Shown one piece after another: positions 41,486 to 53,107 of a stretch of 64,000 bases of DNA. The notes under the pieces are model-generated. The model saw only the letters and a list, made by a program, of their open reading frames with translations, made no database searches and was not told where the DNA came from. How positions within the stretch are numbered: position 1 is the first letter of the stretch; each line of letters starts with the position of its first letter. The position numbers and the translations under genes are program-made. The stretch lies in assembly GCA_002286855.1 (NCBI GenBank), contig NRSV01000059.1, positions 164,598 to 228,597 of the forward strand, read 5' to 3'. This DNA is from Bipolaris cookei (Eukaryota > Ascomycota > Dothideomycetes > Pleosporales > Pleosporaceae).

Positions 41486-43816
41486 ATGGTTATGGCGATG
41501 GGGTATCAGGGAAGGTTTGAGCCTACCGATGCTAACGCGCCAAAGTTCAATGGCCAGAACATTACAGAGTTCTTAGAGGAGTATGATTTTGAGTGCGATA
41601 GGGTGTCGTGGGTAGAAGAGACAAGAAAGAAGCAGCTTCCGTACTTTTGTGAGCAGCGCTATAAAGCTTTTATCCGAAAGCTTCCTAGCTATCTAGATCC
41701 AGAGGTATCGTGGGCCAGTTACCAAGCGGAGCTTAAGAGCCTCTACGCTAGCCAATATGAGAACAGGAAGCGAGGCACCCGATCCTTTATCGAGAGCTAT
41801 GTCAGCGAGGTTCACCAGAGACAGCCTGCCGTAAGAATTTCGGAGTACTACTAGAGCTTCGTAACCTATTTCACCGCGGCTGAGAGCCGAAACCAAGTCA
41901 CTAGCCAAGAGAAGGGCGCGCTGTTCTTCAGAGGCCTAGCAAGGGAGGATATGGAGAAAGTGATGCATCTTATGCCGAAGAAAGATCGGCCAAGACTCGA
42001 TGACTTCTCAAGCTTCAACCTTTTCAAAATCTATGAGTTTGTCCGAGAACAGCACGAACAAGAGGAGAACCTTAATGCGCTGATTACCGACTACTCAGTG
42101 AGTAGGATTCAAGCCCGAAAGGATGCTGAAAAGATTCAAGAAAGCGTTCGGGTAGAAGAGTTTACCCAGGCCTATCAGCCAAAGCCAGCGCCTGGAATAA
42201 TTCCGATTCAGCAACAGCCAGCGAAGCCTATAGTACCGAAGATTGATCCGGCTGTGTCTACGCTGATCAAGCAGTTCGAAGGGTTGATGTTGAGCGTGGA
42301 GCAGTTCGAGTACCTCTCGAAAAGCACCCTCGCAACGCGGAGAATACTTGAAAAGCCCGAAAACTTTGTGGAGGCCTATAAGCGACTAGTGATCGGAATG
42401 AAGCAGCAAGACCCCCTAGTTCTTGAGAGGAATGACGGCAGCTTTCGGTCAACATACCCGCCAATTATGAATCCGCAGGCAAATCAAGTAGGAGCAAGTG
42501 GAGGAGATCAGCCGATAAAGTGTCGAGCTTGCAGTGGTGGACATTTGATTGTTAGATCTCCGGATTTGCTTCTATTGAAGCGAAATAGCTGGTTCCACAC
42601 GCGCACTGAGGAGAATCCGAATGGCTGGAAGAATATCGTGTACTACTTTGGGCCGTACCCAACAGATATCTGGGGTATCATCCCTGGTGGGGGGCGCGGC
42701 CTGAGGCCCTATGACACAGAAGTGCTAGATTGGATCCTCAGATCGCTGAAGGATCGATTCAAGGTTACTGATGAGCACCTGAAGAAACCAATGCAGGCAG
42801 TATTGCCAGAGTGGTTTGACAGCATGGGCAAGCCGATAATGAAACAGAACCCTGTAAGCAGCGGTGAAAGCTACACAGTTGAGGCAAGAGAAAATCGCGA
42901 GGTTCTAGCACGTCAAACAATGGCCCTACAATCGGCAGCTAGGTTCCTCGAAAGCGTGACAAAGGCTGGAGAAGTTCATAACGCGGAGTCTAGCGTTAAT
43001 GTAGCAAGCCAAAGAGGTCGTCCTCCAAAGAAAGCAGCAGAACGGCACCGAAAGGACAATAGACTATTAGGCCGAAAGCCCACTATACCTACAACAAAAA
43101 GCAGCCAGACCTCATGTGTCAGAGCGCTTTCGAAGGAACCTGATGAAGAACCAGAGTTACTCCGATACCACGCAGTCGCTGATATCCAAGACGCGATGCA
43201 GGCCGAAAAAGAGTTAGCCGCAGCTCAATCCAGCCAGAATACAATTCAACCAGAGAGCTTTCGGGGCGCAACCCAAGACCCGGAGGTGATTCCAGTAGCT
43301 GCGCCGAAAGCCACGCGGAAAAGAGCTGGAGCAGCTGCTCCTTCGGAAGACGATTTGGCAGCGATTGTGTCTCGCACTTCTCAAACAGCAGTAGCACAAG
43401 CAATGCTAAATCAGGAAGTAAGGGGTATTCGACAAGCTGACCTACTAGCACTACCAGAGCTAGCCGAAACCTTTTCGAAGGCCGTGGAGAAAAGCCGTAA
43501 GAAAGAAGTAAGATTCTCAAACGAGAGTGGGCAGTCTGGTGAGGCGATGGCAGTCAGCGCAGCGCTAGACCAACAGGATTTCGAACTCGAAGAAGCGTTA
43601 CAGAGGATATACCAATGGGGTACTGAAAATCAATCAGGCGAGACCTTTGCGGTTGAAGGCTGGCCTGATACCGATGATGTTTTAACAGAAAACCTTTTAC
43701 AGAGTCTCTGCCCAGACATAGTTAGAGACTACCCAGCGCTTGGTGATAGGTTCGTGGCGCTTGAGGGGGACAGGCGAGAAAGGATAGGGAGAAAAATGTG
43801 GTGTAATGTCACATGA
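41486..43816 (+). pseudogene. Gag-like polyprotein frame with one in-frame TAG
   Basis: From the ATG at 41486 one frame runs to TGA at 43814-43816, inside the 3' LTR, interrupted only by TAG at 41852-41854 (after RISEYY). Seen before the stop: FNGQNITEFLEEYDFECDRV, RKKQLPYFCEQRYKAFIRKLPSYLD, WASYQAELKSLYASQYENR. After it: YFTAAESRNQVTSQEKGALFFRGL, typical of fungal Gag capsid regions. Then come CRACSGGHLIVRSP and YYFGPYPTDIWGIIPGGGRG, whose roles I do not know, and a long charged tail. TAG could derive from CAG by a C to T change in a CpA context. No CCHC knuckle or polymerase motif is present. Confidence 0.75.
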
Positions 43817-43969
43817 TCAGACTGCAGATATGTATTAGGAATTCTTTTCGGAGTAGATAGGTACCTTCTTCCCTCGACACAATACAGCGATTGGATTTCA
43901 GCTCTATTCTACCAGCTCGATTGCGGGTCGCCCCTTGATATTTTGAACTCGATCCTGTATCGTGCCACA
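43797..43969 (+). repeat. 3' LTR
   Basis: 173 bp, aligned over its whole length with the 5' LTR (shared GGAGTAGATAGGTACCTTCT and CCCCTTGATATTTT blocks). Confidence 0.85.
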
Positions 43970-44324
43970 ACATATAAAATGGCTTCCCAATTATGTTGGG
44001 ACCAGCTACTTCTTCAGTTTGTCGTCCAGTCAAAAGGAACCCCGTGATTTCAACAGGGTCTCCAGTCGAATTATGCCCCAAAGCTGGAAGTGCCGGGCAC
44101 CCGCCTCTTGTCTTGGAGTTGACGAGCCTTGAGTCGTTTATAGGAGGAAACAATTGGCGTTCACTCCAGTTTTCCTGGTTTCTAGCGTGTAGAAACTCCC
44201 GCCAGATTCGTCTCGAGTTAGCAGGCGTGAGTATAATTCCAGGGTCGTCTTTGCACGTCGTGTCCATTCTTCCTCGATCTGAGTAACACTGCCATCGCGC
44301 CAGAATCCTCTCGGACGCAGACAT
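43970..44324 (-). pseudogene. Unidentified truncated frame abutting the LTR element
   Basis: An open minus-strand frame from MSASERILARWQCYSDRGRM through IWREFLHARNQENWSERQLF to VEITGFLLTGRQTEEVAG, then directly into the LTR, where it stops. Composition looks protein-like, and the frame stays open for about 120 codons. I do not recognise it. It may be a host gene cut by the insertion, an older repeat, or chance. Confidence 0.3.
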
Positions 44325-44375
44325 ATCGAGTCGGTACTCTTCTCCTTCGAAAAGCACCCACAACCAGCCCCAGCC

Positions 44376-45163
44376 CTACGAACAAAGCTTCAACGTCACC
44401 CCCGCAAGTTTCCTCTGCCCCTCCTCCCCCAACGCCTTCTCATCAACCTCCTGTATCGCCTTTCCAATCGCCAGAGCCGCCCTCACACCCCCCGCATCCA
44501 CATGTACCAACCCATTCCTCCCAACCGTAACCTCGAACCCAATCCTCGCGCCCAGCGTTTCCAGCAATGGTATGCCTCCCCGGGCAGCTAGCATGCGCCT
44601 TGCCATTCCCAAGCTAACCTTGAATACCATGCCACCTTTTAGCAAGCCAAGGCCCTCGCTTTTGCCGGTAGAGGGATCGACGCAGGTAAGTTCGGGGGGA
44701 AGGTCTTTGCCTGCGCTTGCGACGCGGCAGTATACAAGCGAGTTTGGGGGGAGCTGGGGGCGCGTTTTCTTTGTTGCGCCTTCGAAGGCGAGGTGGGGGA
44801 GGATAGCGGGCGGGGTGGAGGGGGTTAGGAGGCAGTTGAAGGTTTCGGCGGCGGAGCTGGAAACGGTGGCTATAACGAGGTCGCCTGTGTAGGGGAGGTA
44901 CTAGTGTAGGTGTTAGATGGGTTTGGGAAGGTTGATTAGGGAGAAAGTGGGAGATTTACTCTTCCGCTGTTGAATTCGATTGAGGCTGCATTCTTCCTGT
45001 TGTCGGTGACCAGGGCGCCTGCAATGGTGGCTGTGACGGTGTCGGGAGGTATATGGCGTAGACCGGGTCCAATTGTCAATGTCTTTTTCTTGCCTGTGCC
45101 CTGTGGTAAAGCGCTTTTTGGGATTTCATCGCCTGGAAGGACGATTGTTGGTGACACGGCCAT
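44376..45163 (-). CDS. RRP40: Exosome cap subunit Rrp40
   Basis: Exons 44960-45163 and 44376-44900 give 242 aa; the intron is 59 bp. Seen: MAVSPTIVLPGDEIP, an S1 domain (GKKKTLTIGPGLRH, YLPYTGDLVIATVSSSAAETFNCLL, ILPHLAFEGATKKTRPQL, GSLVYCRV-like NSLVYCRVASAGKDLPPELTCVDP), and a KH-type domain (GGMVFKVSLGMARRML, LLETLGARIGFEVTVGRNGLVHVDAGG). Known: Rrp40 is one of three RNA-binding cap proteins of the nuclear and cytoplasmic exosome; the VGRNG motif is typical. Divergent from SSZ1. Confidence 0.92.
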
Positions 45164-45487
45164 GGTGAAGGTCGGTATATCGTGTTGTAGTAAAGTACTA
45201 ACTTTTTGGTGGTTGAAGCAAGCATGTACAGTGAGCTCATTCCGAAGTGCGCCCGTGCGTTTCCGAGAAAAATGCACCTCCGTACCTCGTCGCCGAACAA
45301 GAGTGGAATTTCCTTAGCCGCGAAAAGAAATCGACTTTACACGTGCTACGACTTGACGACAAAGCAACCCAGATAACCCTTTCTGCCCCTGTTTCTTCTC
45401 TTGAATTGGGCAATTGTCTGCATCGCCGTGACATTTCGTCTTTCTTTTTTTTTTCGTCAACGATAAGACTCGCTTCCCCCGCGCAAG
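45164..45487. promoter_or_regulatory. Divergent promoter, RRP40 / SSZ1
   Basis: 324 bp between the two start codons, serving two genes of RNA and protein synthesis. It contains a T-run just before SSZ1 (about 45445-45457) and an AACCCT pyrimidine-rich element. No TATA box is evident. Confidence 0.5.
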
Positions 45488-47382
45488 ATGAGTGCACAAG
45501 CAGACCCCGCGCAGCGGGTTGCGATAGGAATCTCCTTTGGCAACTCGTACAGCTCTATTGCGTTTACCACTGGTGTGAGTATTTCCCAATAGTCATGATG
45601 CTTATTGAAACACGACTGACATCAATGCAGGAGGGCAAGGCAGAGGTTATTGCCAACGAAGACGGAGGTGCGCCGCTTTGATGCACGCCCACATTCTCTC
45701 GCCAATGCTAATCTTTTGCACAAAGACCGCCAGATTCCCACAGCCCTGTCCTACGTCGAGGGCGAAGAACTCCACGGTGGTCAAGCCAAGCCCCAGATTG
45801 TCCGCAATGCAAAGAACACCGTCGCGTACTTCCGCGATTTTCTCGGCCAAGAGTATGGCTATTCGTCCCCTTTCTTTGTGTGTGTGTGTTCCTATGTGAC
45901 TGATGCTATCCAAGTTACAAGTCGATAGACCCCTCGCCATGCCACCAGTCGGCCCACCCCATCGAGCACGAGGATAGCGTTGCGTTCAGCATCCGCGACG
46001 GCACTGAGGAACAGGAAAACACCGTTTCCATTGTCGATATCACTACACGTCACCTCAAGAGACTACGTACCTCTGCCTCTGACTACCTTGGAAAAGATGT
46101 CAACGCTGCCGTCATCACCGTTCCCACAAACTTCTCTGACGCCCAAAAGGAGGCGCTCAAGAAGGCTTCAACAAATGCTGGTATGGAAGTCCTGCAGTTC
46201 ATTAGCGAGCCCACCGCTGCTGTCCTGGCCTACGATGCTCGCCCCGGTGCGCAGCTCGCGGACAAGGTTGTCGTCGTTGCCGACCTGGGTGGTACCCGTG
46301 CCGATGTTGCTGTTGTCGCATCCCGTGGTGGCATCTACACTATCTTGGCAACAGTTCACGACTACGATGTCAGTGGCTTCAAGCTCGATCAGGTCCTCAT
46401 GGACCACTTTGCCAAGGAATTCATGAAGAAGCACAAGTCCGCCGGTGACCCTAGGGAAAACGACCGATCGCTGGCCAAGTTGAAGCTCGAGTGCGAGGCC
46501 GTCAAGAAGGCCCTCTCTATTGGTACCACAGCAAACTTCTCCGTTGAGAGCTTAGTAGGTGGCGTCGATTACACTGCCACCATTAACCGTACCCGATATG
46601 ACCTCCTGGGCAACAAGCTATTCGGTGCCTTTGCCCGTCTCGTCACCCACGCGGTTGAGAAGGCCAAGTTAGATCCCCTCGACGTATCCGAGATTGTGCT
46701 CGCTGGTGGAAACTCTCACACGCCAAAGATCGCCTCTACTGTAGGCGCAGCCTTCCCTGAGTCTACAGTTGTTCTGGCTCCCTCCACCTCTCCATCAGCC
46801 ATCAACCCTTCAGAGCTGGCCGTCCGTGGTGCTGCCATTCAGGCCAGTCTTATCCAGGAATTCGAGCTCGAGGATATTGAGCAGAGCACACACCCCATGG
46901 TCACCGTCACCCCTCATCTCGCCACCGCAGTCGGTGTACTATGCATCTCGGGTGATGAGTCCTCCGGTGTCTTCCACCCCATTGTCGATGTAGAGACACC
47001 ACTACCCGTCCGACGAACTGCAACCATTTCGACCCCACGCGAGGGCGGCGACGTGCTTATCAAGCTTGCTGAGGGATCAAGGCATATCAAGGTTACCAAG
47101 CCAGAGCCCAAGCCCAAGGCTGAGAAGAAGGAGGATGACGAGGACGAGGATAGCGACGAGGATGAGAGCGAGGACGAGGAGGAAGAGTTGAGGGAAAAGA
47201 CATGGAAGGTCGGCCAGGCCCTCAGTGAGGCCGCCATCCATGGCGTCAAGAAGGGCGCAAAGGTCGAGGTCCAAATTAACATTGGCGCCGACCTAAGCAT
47301 AAATGCTATCTTCCGTGAGGTCGGAGGAAAGGGTGGTGTGCGTGGTACTATCCAAGGAAGCAAAGTGAATGGCAGCGCATAA
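45488..47382 (+). CDS. SSZ1: Ssz1, Hsp70-like subunit of the ribosome-associated complex
   Basis: Exons 45488-45574, 45631-45667, 45726-45852 and 45915-47382 give 572 aa. Seen: an Hsp70 ATPase domain with divergent phosphate loop (VAIGISFGNSYSSIAFTTG), ANEDGDRQIPTALSYVEGEELHGGQA, AVITVPTNFSDAQKEALKKASTNAGMEVLQFISEPTAAVLAYD, VVVADLGGTRADVAVVASRGG and EIVLAGGNSHTPKIASTV. A short C-terminal part has an acidic run (about 490-515). Known: Ssz1 lacks a full substrate-binding domain and pairs with Zuo1 at the ribosomal exit tunnel to stimulate Ssb. DLGGTRADVAV in place of DLGGGTFDVS is diagnostic. The acidic run is a fungal elaboration. Confidence 0.94.
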
Positions 47383-47837
47383 ACGGAGTGTTGTGGATTG
47401 TGTCCCAACCCTCTCCTCCTGACGATTTACACATTCAATCTCTTGAGCGGCGGCAATACACGGCATAAAAGGCTAGACTTTTTTGTCGTTTTTCTCTCTA
47501 TTCTAGGTTACAGGTGTCTGCGAAAAATTTAAGATTTATAGACATGCGGTATCTGCTAAGTTTGATACTGTGCAATGTCTGGGGATCTGTAGTCTCGGGC
47601 TTTGTGATGCGTGAATACTGATGTGTTAACGCAGTCTGTTTTCAGCGATGTTAGTGCAGAGGTGGTTTTTTTTTGAAACCCACGCTACTTCTTTTGTTGG
47701 GGGAGACAGGGACTTGTTTTGAGTGATGCTTGACTACGACTTCGCTGTCATGTGATAGCCGTATTGGGTACAATGATAACGGAGACCACAGCGAACCGCT
47801 CAAATATCCAACTCTTTATCCATGACACCTCCTCCAA
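47383..47837. other. Convergent intergenic region
   Basis: 455 bp between SSZ1 and the F-box gene. T-rich 3' UTR-like sequence, no gene seen. Confidence 0.45.
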
Positions 47838-49359
47838 CTACCGATTCTGCAACAACCGAAACCTCGGCCTCATCTTCCTCACCAACGCCGCCCCATGAAT
47901 CCACTCTTCATAATCCATATTTTGTGTCGTACCAATCAAAGACCAAGCATCCTCGTAATGCCACCTCCTCTCGACCCAATTTTCCTTGTCCAATTCCTCA
48001 ACAAGCAAATACTCCAGCGCCCCCAACTCCTCTTCATACTCCTTATCCCACTCCGTGCTAACCCCAATATTCAAATACCGCAACCGACCAAGCCATCGCT
48101 CATCAATCAGCGAATACAAATCCGTCGGCGTAAAACTACGCGCAGGATCGCCTTGCCTCCCGCTCGACACAAGCGTAAGAATAGTAAGCGGTCTTGCCTC
48201 CTGCCATCGGGCTTGCGAGAAATCTATCGGCATGGAACCGAACCGCGAATCAATGTAATCAAGTGCTATAGTCAGCGACGCGAGCTTTGGTAGCCATTCC
48301 AGCACACCGTTTAGCCGTCCTTGTTTCACAGCGGGTAAATCACGCAGTTCGACGGCTGTAAGGTTCATAGCGAGCGTGCTGAGTAATGGTTTTACACCGG
48401 AGTAGTCGAGTGCGGGACAGTGGTGTATACTTATTGAGGAGAAAGTCGGGGGGAAGTTGTCGGGTTGTTGGAGCATGTCCCAGAGGAATTGGCCGGAGAC
48501 TGAACCTGAGAGGGCGAGGTGCTGGAGGCGAGGGGGCCAGCGTAAGATTGATGTTGGGGAGGCGGCTTTTTCGTAGCGTGAGGAGCAACGGGGGAGGTAA
48601 AGTTCACGGAGTTGGGGGAGTTGACGGATGGTTTGGTTGAGAGATTGGAAGTCGATGCATTCTGAGACTCTGCCGAAGCTGGGGCGTTAGGTGGGAGGTT
48701 GGGATTGCGTGATTGTTTGGAGGGTGGCTTACAGGCGCAGGTCTAGGACGCGCAAACGAGTACATTTGCTTAGGCTGGCCCAGCAGTTTATTGCAAAGCT
48801 GGCTTGGGGTGCTACGAAGACTTCCAGGGAGGATTTTGTGCGTCCTAGCAGTCTTGCTGTTGTGGATTTCGCTCCTTGGTGTACGATATGGGATAAATCT
48901 AGGTCTTTGACTAAGCCGGATAATGGCGATGGCTGTTTTTTGTTAGTCTCTTCTTATATCCTTTATCATGGATCTGAATATCTACGAGGATGGTTACCTT
49001 AATGCGTGCATTGACAGAAGGGCTGATTGTGCGAACAAAAAGGTCATATGCACGTCCCAAAAGGAATGGTGCCTCGTATAGTGGCTGTATGGCTACCTGG
49101 TAAGACGAACAAAGTTGGTAAATAGGTAATAAATCAAAACGATCAAGCTGAAACCTGACATACATCGTACCATTGCCTACCCTGTCAGCTCATATTAACA
49201 AGAAAGCACCTAGACCATCGCATACCTATTCACGGCGGAGAAGCGGGCTAAGGTAATTTGCCTCTCGAGCCTGCTCCATGACTCAAGATGGGCCAGTATC
49301 TCAAGCAGCAACTCGTCGGGCAGGTAGTTGGCATAGTTTCCCGTATTACACGTAGCCAT
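47838..49359 (-). CDS. F-box protein with leucine-rich repeats
   Basis: Exons 49226-49359, 49164-49176, 48998-49096, 48733-48932 and 47838-48678 give 428 aa. Seen: an N-terminal F-box (YLPDELLLEILAHL, then LARFSAVNRQWYDVAIQPLYEAPFLLGRAYDLFVRTI) and LRR-like segments (LVKDLDLSHI, CTRLRVLDLRL, LPQLRELYLPRC, PPRLQHLALSGSVSG, LAMNLTAVELRDLP, LPKLASLTIALDYID). Known: such proteins are substrate receptors of SCF ubiquitin ligases; the target cannot be read from sequence. Exon 2 is only 13 nt (encoding QWYD with split codons); it is needed to keep the common RQWYD motif. All five introns or exon joins keep phase. Confidence 0.84.
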
Positions 49360-50386
49360 AGCTTCCTGAGCTGGTTGTTGTATGATATATAAAACTATCT
49401 CGTAAGTAATATTCCTAGAGAGCGTTGAGCGCAAAGGTGCGGTTGAGATGACGCACTAGCACGTAGGTTTGCGCTTATCTCCTTGCTAAAAGCCGAGCTT
49501 GGGGAAACGCCATGCACACACCGTTGCGCGACAATTAAACTACCTATTGAAACTAGGCACAGTGTTGCGCATCGACCGACGCTCTGCTTTTCGAGATACA
49601 ACAAAGGATGAGTTACTTGTCCAGGATGCCAGGCCCACACACACTACTACTACTACGCAATAGACATGAGCTACTCACACCCGGATTGTTAATCTGCCTA
49701 GCTCGGACCGGTTTATGTTTACGGAAATCGATAGATAGACCTATAGCACGGAATACCTTGTGGTCACAACGGACGGTGAACCAATGGGAGGTTTATATAC
49801 CGCCCAAGGATAATAACTTCAAGGTACTTACTGCACAATATGGCAGGCCTTCACGCTCGATTACACCTGCCAAGCCAGAGCGCATTGCACGATCCCTGCT
49901 TGCTTCAATGTCATTTTTCATCCTTTACTCACCATCGGTCCTTTTTCGCTATGTAACAGTCCGGCCCCAACAATTCTGACGGGAAGCAAAGCCGTCAGAT
50001 ATTAGCAAAACATGAGCGACTGCGGAGCTTACGTACTTATAGGACCACTCCACACCTATAAATCATATAACACGGCACGGATGGCATTCCTATTCTACGG
50101 TGTAGTTCCCGCGTACAGCCAAGCCATTGGACGTACCTAGGTAGACTGGCATGGTGTTTATCCGATAATTGATTGTTTTAAGTCTTCACCCTTGCAGATC
50201 ACTTATAAAGTTTAAGTCGGCTGCGACACTGATATAAGTCCCCTTTCCTTTGAAGGAAATTTCCCAGGGTTGGCCAAATTAGCCCAATACATACTATTTT
50301 TTTTTCCTTGCGCAGATAAAAGGAATCGACGGTGCCCTCCTGTTCTTTTTGTCTCGAATAGTCCAGAGGTTCAAATTTCCCACATC
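49360..50386. other. Divergent intergenic region
   Basis: 1.03 kb between the F-box gene and the lactonase-like gene. A 123-codon open frame at 49608-49979 has no ATG-proximal support or family resemblance. No repeat recognised. Confidence 0.4.
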
Positions 50387-51671
50387 ATGAAGGCGACTAT
50401 CACTGCGCTAGCTTTATTAGGATCGACAGCCGCCGAGCGCCTCCTCTTAGCATCTTATGGCACCGACTCGGATCTGGGCGCCATTGCAACTCTCGAACTC
50501 TATCCAAGCACTGGTTCTAGATGCACCCGCAAGCTGGAGGTTATTCACAACAACCAAGAATGCGGACCCCTTCCTACTTGGCTCGACACAAGCCTCGGTC
50601 AGAATAAGGTGATCTGTCTGGATGAATCAGGCAATGCCAACATCACGACATTCAATCTCCAGTCCGATGGTAGTCTGAAGAAGATTTCTAGTTCGCCTGC
50701 GCTGGGCGGTGCTGTATCTTCAGCAACTTATAACAACAGGTCGGCTATAGCACTTGCTCATGTAAGTGCTTTTTATCCGTACAAGACAGAGTTTCTTACT
50801 CGTACTTGTATACTAACCTCACATCAATAGTATGGACCTCCAGCAATATCATCCTACTCCGTAAACGGCAACAACCCCCTTCAGTCTCTCCAAAATGTCA
50901 CATTCGCCGACCCAGAAAAGATCCACCAAGCCGTCCTCGATCCCACAGGGCAGTACATGATCTTCCCCAGTCTGGGCGTCGACCGCGTCCACGTCTACGC
51001 CATCAGCCCCACCACCGGCCAGCTAACCCAACTCGAGTCTCTAACCTCACCAGCTGGCTACGGCCCCCGCCACGCCGCCTTCTGGACCTCCAAAAAATCA
51101 GGCTCAACCTTCCTCTTCGTCGTCCACGAATTCAGCAACAAAATCATAAGCTACAAGGCCAACTACCTCGCCAACCACGCCGGCATCAAGTTCACCCAAG
51201 TCGACGAAGTAAGTACCTACGGCAACTACACCGTCTCCCGCAAATCGTCCGCCTCGGAAATCTCCATCTCACCCGACAATGCATTTGTGCTTGCCGGAAA
51301 CCGCAACGGCACTATTTTCACCGTCGACAACCCGGATCTGAAGAATAGTACAAAGTTGCCGAGCGACTCGATTGTTACGTATAAGCCGTCGGCGGATGGT
51401 AAGCTGAAATTTGTTCAGCTGGCAAAGTCTGGGGGTTATTTTCCGCGCCATTTTCAGTTGAGCAAGGATGGCTCGTTGATTGCGGTTGCGAATCAGCGGA
51501 GTAATAATGTGGCTATTTATGCGAGGGATGTCAAGACGGGGGTTATTAAGGATGACAAGGTTGTGGCGGGGGCTTCGGGTCTTGGACCAGGAGATCTCAT
51601 GTGAGTATACCTTTTTCTCTGAAATTTGAGTCAATCGCTAATTATTGTTTAGGTACATCACATGGGTCTGA
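50387..51671 (+). CDS. Secreted lactonase / muconate-cyclase-like beta-propeller protein
   Basis: Exons 50387-50761, 50831-51600 and 51653-51671 give 387 aa. Seen: a signal peptide (MKATITALALLGSTAA), LLLASYGTDSDLGAIATLEL, repeated propeller blades with SSATYNNRSAIALAHYGPPAISSYSV, HQAVLDPTGQYMIFPSLGVDRVHVYAI, GYGPRHAAFWTS, SASEISISPDNAFVLAGNRN and GYFPRHFQLSKDGSLIAVANQRSNNVAIYARD. Known: this is the seven-bladed fold of 6-phosphogluconolactonase YbhE and fungal carboxy-cis,cis-muconate cyclase; secreted fungal relatives are numerous. Several N-glycosylation sequons (NIT, NRS, NYT, NGT) fit secretion. The last exon adds only YITWV and stop. Confidence 0.87.
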
Positions 51672-51804
51672 GAGTAACGAAGAGGAGTGTAGGTCATGAC
51701 AAAGGTGAATAAGGGTTTGAGCTTCAAGTGTGTATAGTTCAATGATGCCAAAGAGCAATTTAGTGGATTTAGATTCATAAATCTAGATGATACATAGCTC
51801 GCCT

Positions 51805-53107
51805 TCAAGGTATCTGTTTTCCTTGTTCCTGTGCAATAGCCCACGCCACGGCGTCCCATACATCACCCACAATCTTACGTGGTTCGGGTGATGGGTTGGT
51901 GCCTTTGACGTAGACGCCCGTCTCTACTAATATACTAGCCCAATCAGTGCCGTACGGGCTCTTGTAGTTGTTACCACCAGCAATGTCACTGGCTGGGTTA
52001 TCGCCAACCATGTAGACTCGCTTGAGATGGTTAAGAGTTCCGCCGTACTGTTTCATTAGGTGACTACGATGTGCTATGAGTCGCTTTTCAGCAAACTCGT
52101 AGGTAGGCTGATGTGGTTTACCCATGACAACCTTATGCAACTTAACGCCCTTTGCCTTGCCACCAGTCACTGCTGCCCAAATGCCTTCAAAAGCTTCGCG
52201 GAAACCTCCTTGACCCAGGCGTGGCAGGTGGTATTTTGCGGCCCAGAGCAAGTCGGGATTAGAGTAGTAAATGGTAGGCTGTCCGTCTTGTTGGTAGCCA
52301 CGATTCTCTAAAGCATCATTGCCGTTCTTCTTGGACAAAGTTCCCATGATACCCTTTTCAGATAACAGGACGTCTTTGATGATTTGCGCATCGAGGCCCC
52401 AGTCACGCGGATCGTTGTAAACGAAAACGGCATCGATACGGAGTGATGTCGACGGGGAAGAAGGGTCGATGGGAGCAGGTAGAGGGCGAGTAAACGTCTT
52501 GTAGTATGAAAGCAATTGCTGCGAAAAGGGCCAGACTTCTGGATGAGCCACCAAGATATCACCTGGAGTGACCACCGTCTTGAAGCTGTACAAATTTGTT
52601 AGGATACATAGCGACATAGATGTGCGTTTCTTCTTACCCGTATGCCTCAGCAACTTTTCTGCACTTGTCTGCTTCGCCGCCAACCACCATGACCGTCTTG
52701 TCCTTGAGATGATCCATATCGGCAAAGGGGGTATGGCTCTGAACAAACATGGACGTATCTAGAGGGACATTGAGCCTGCTGCTCAGGTCGGTGACGCGCT
52801 CCGACTCGTGTTTCCCGCCGCCATTTGTGAGCAGGATGAATGGGATGCGCTGCACCTGGAGATAGGAAAGGGCCTGATGGGCTCGGGGCAATGGATCGGC
52901 ACTCCTAAGAAGCACCCCGTCGATACTGACAGCCGTCAGCGGCCGTGTTGTGAGCCCGATGGCAGAGCTGCCTTACTCGAAAGCGAACGCAAAGTCGGAT
53001 GCGGGGGCATGGGGGGCAGCTGCCGTCTGGAGAAAGCGACGAAGCGGGATATGGTACCCGCTGCAAGTAAGTGGTCTCGCCACACGCATTATTGTTGCTG
53101 GTGCCAT
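51805..53107 (-). CDS. Mitochondrial HAD-superfamily hydrolase (CECR5/HDHD5 type)
   Basis: Exons 52977-53107, 52638-52925 and 51805-52585 give 399 aa; introns are 51 and 52 bp. Joining exon 1 to 2 creates FAFAFDIDGVLLRS, the catalytic DxDG motif (both Asp present). Seen: a basic presequence (MAPATIMRVARPLTCSGYHIP), motif II in IPFILLTNGGGKHES, TMFVQSHTP-like DTSMFVQSHTPF, VMVVGGEADKCRKVAEAYGFK, ADAVFVYNDPRDWGLDAQI, the Lys motif KVVMGKPHQPTYEFAE, and motif IV VYMVGDNPASDIAGGNNY. Known: CECR5-like phosphatases are mitochondrial with uncertain substrate. Converges with the lactonase-like gene, with 133 bp between stops. Confidence 0.9.

Larger units (their letters stand above)
40997..43969 (+). 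mobile_element. Gag-only LTR retrotransposon
   Basis: 2973 bp bounded by two direct repeats (LTRs), each starting TGTGGTGT and ending TGCCACA. Just inside the left LTR, TGGTGACCTAACC (from 41167) is a plausible tRNA primer-binding site. The purine tract 43776-43796 precedes the right LTR. The interior holds one gag-like frame and no reverse transcriptase, integrase, RNase H or protease. The five bases outside each end differ (TGCGA versus ACATA), so a target duplication is not seen. Possible reasons are mutation, recombination between copies, or misplaced ends. Confidence 0.82.

Noticed and set aside
46914..47408. Minus-strand 164-codon frame under SSZ1
   Set aside because: Antisense of a well-supported Hsp70-like gene; Ser/Leu-rich through the acidic run.
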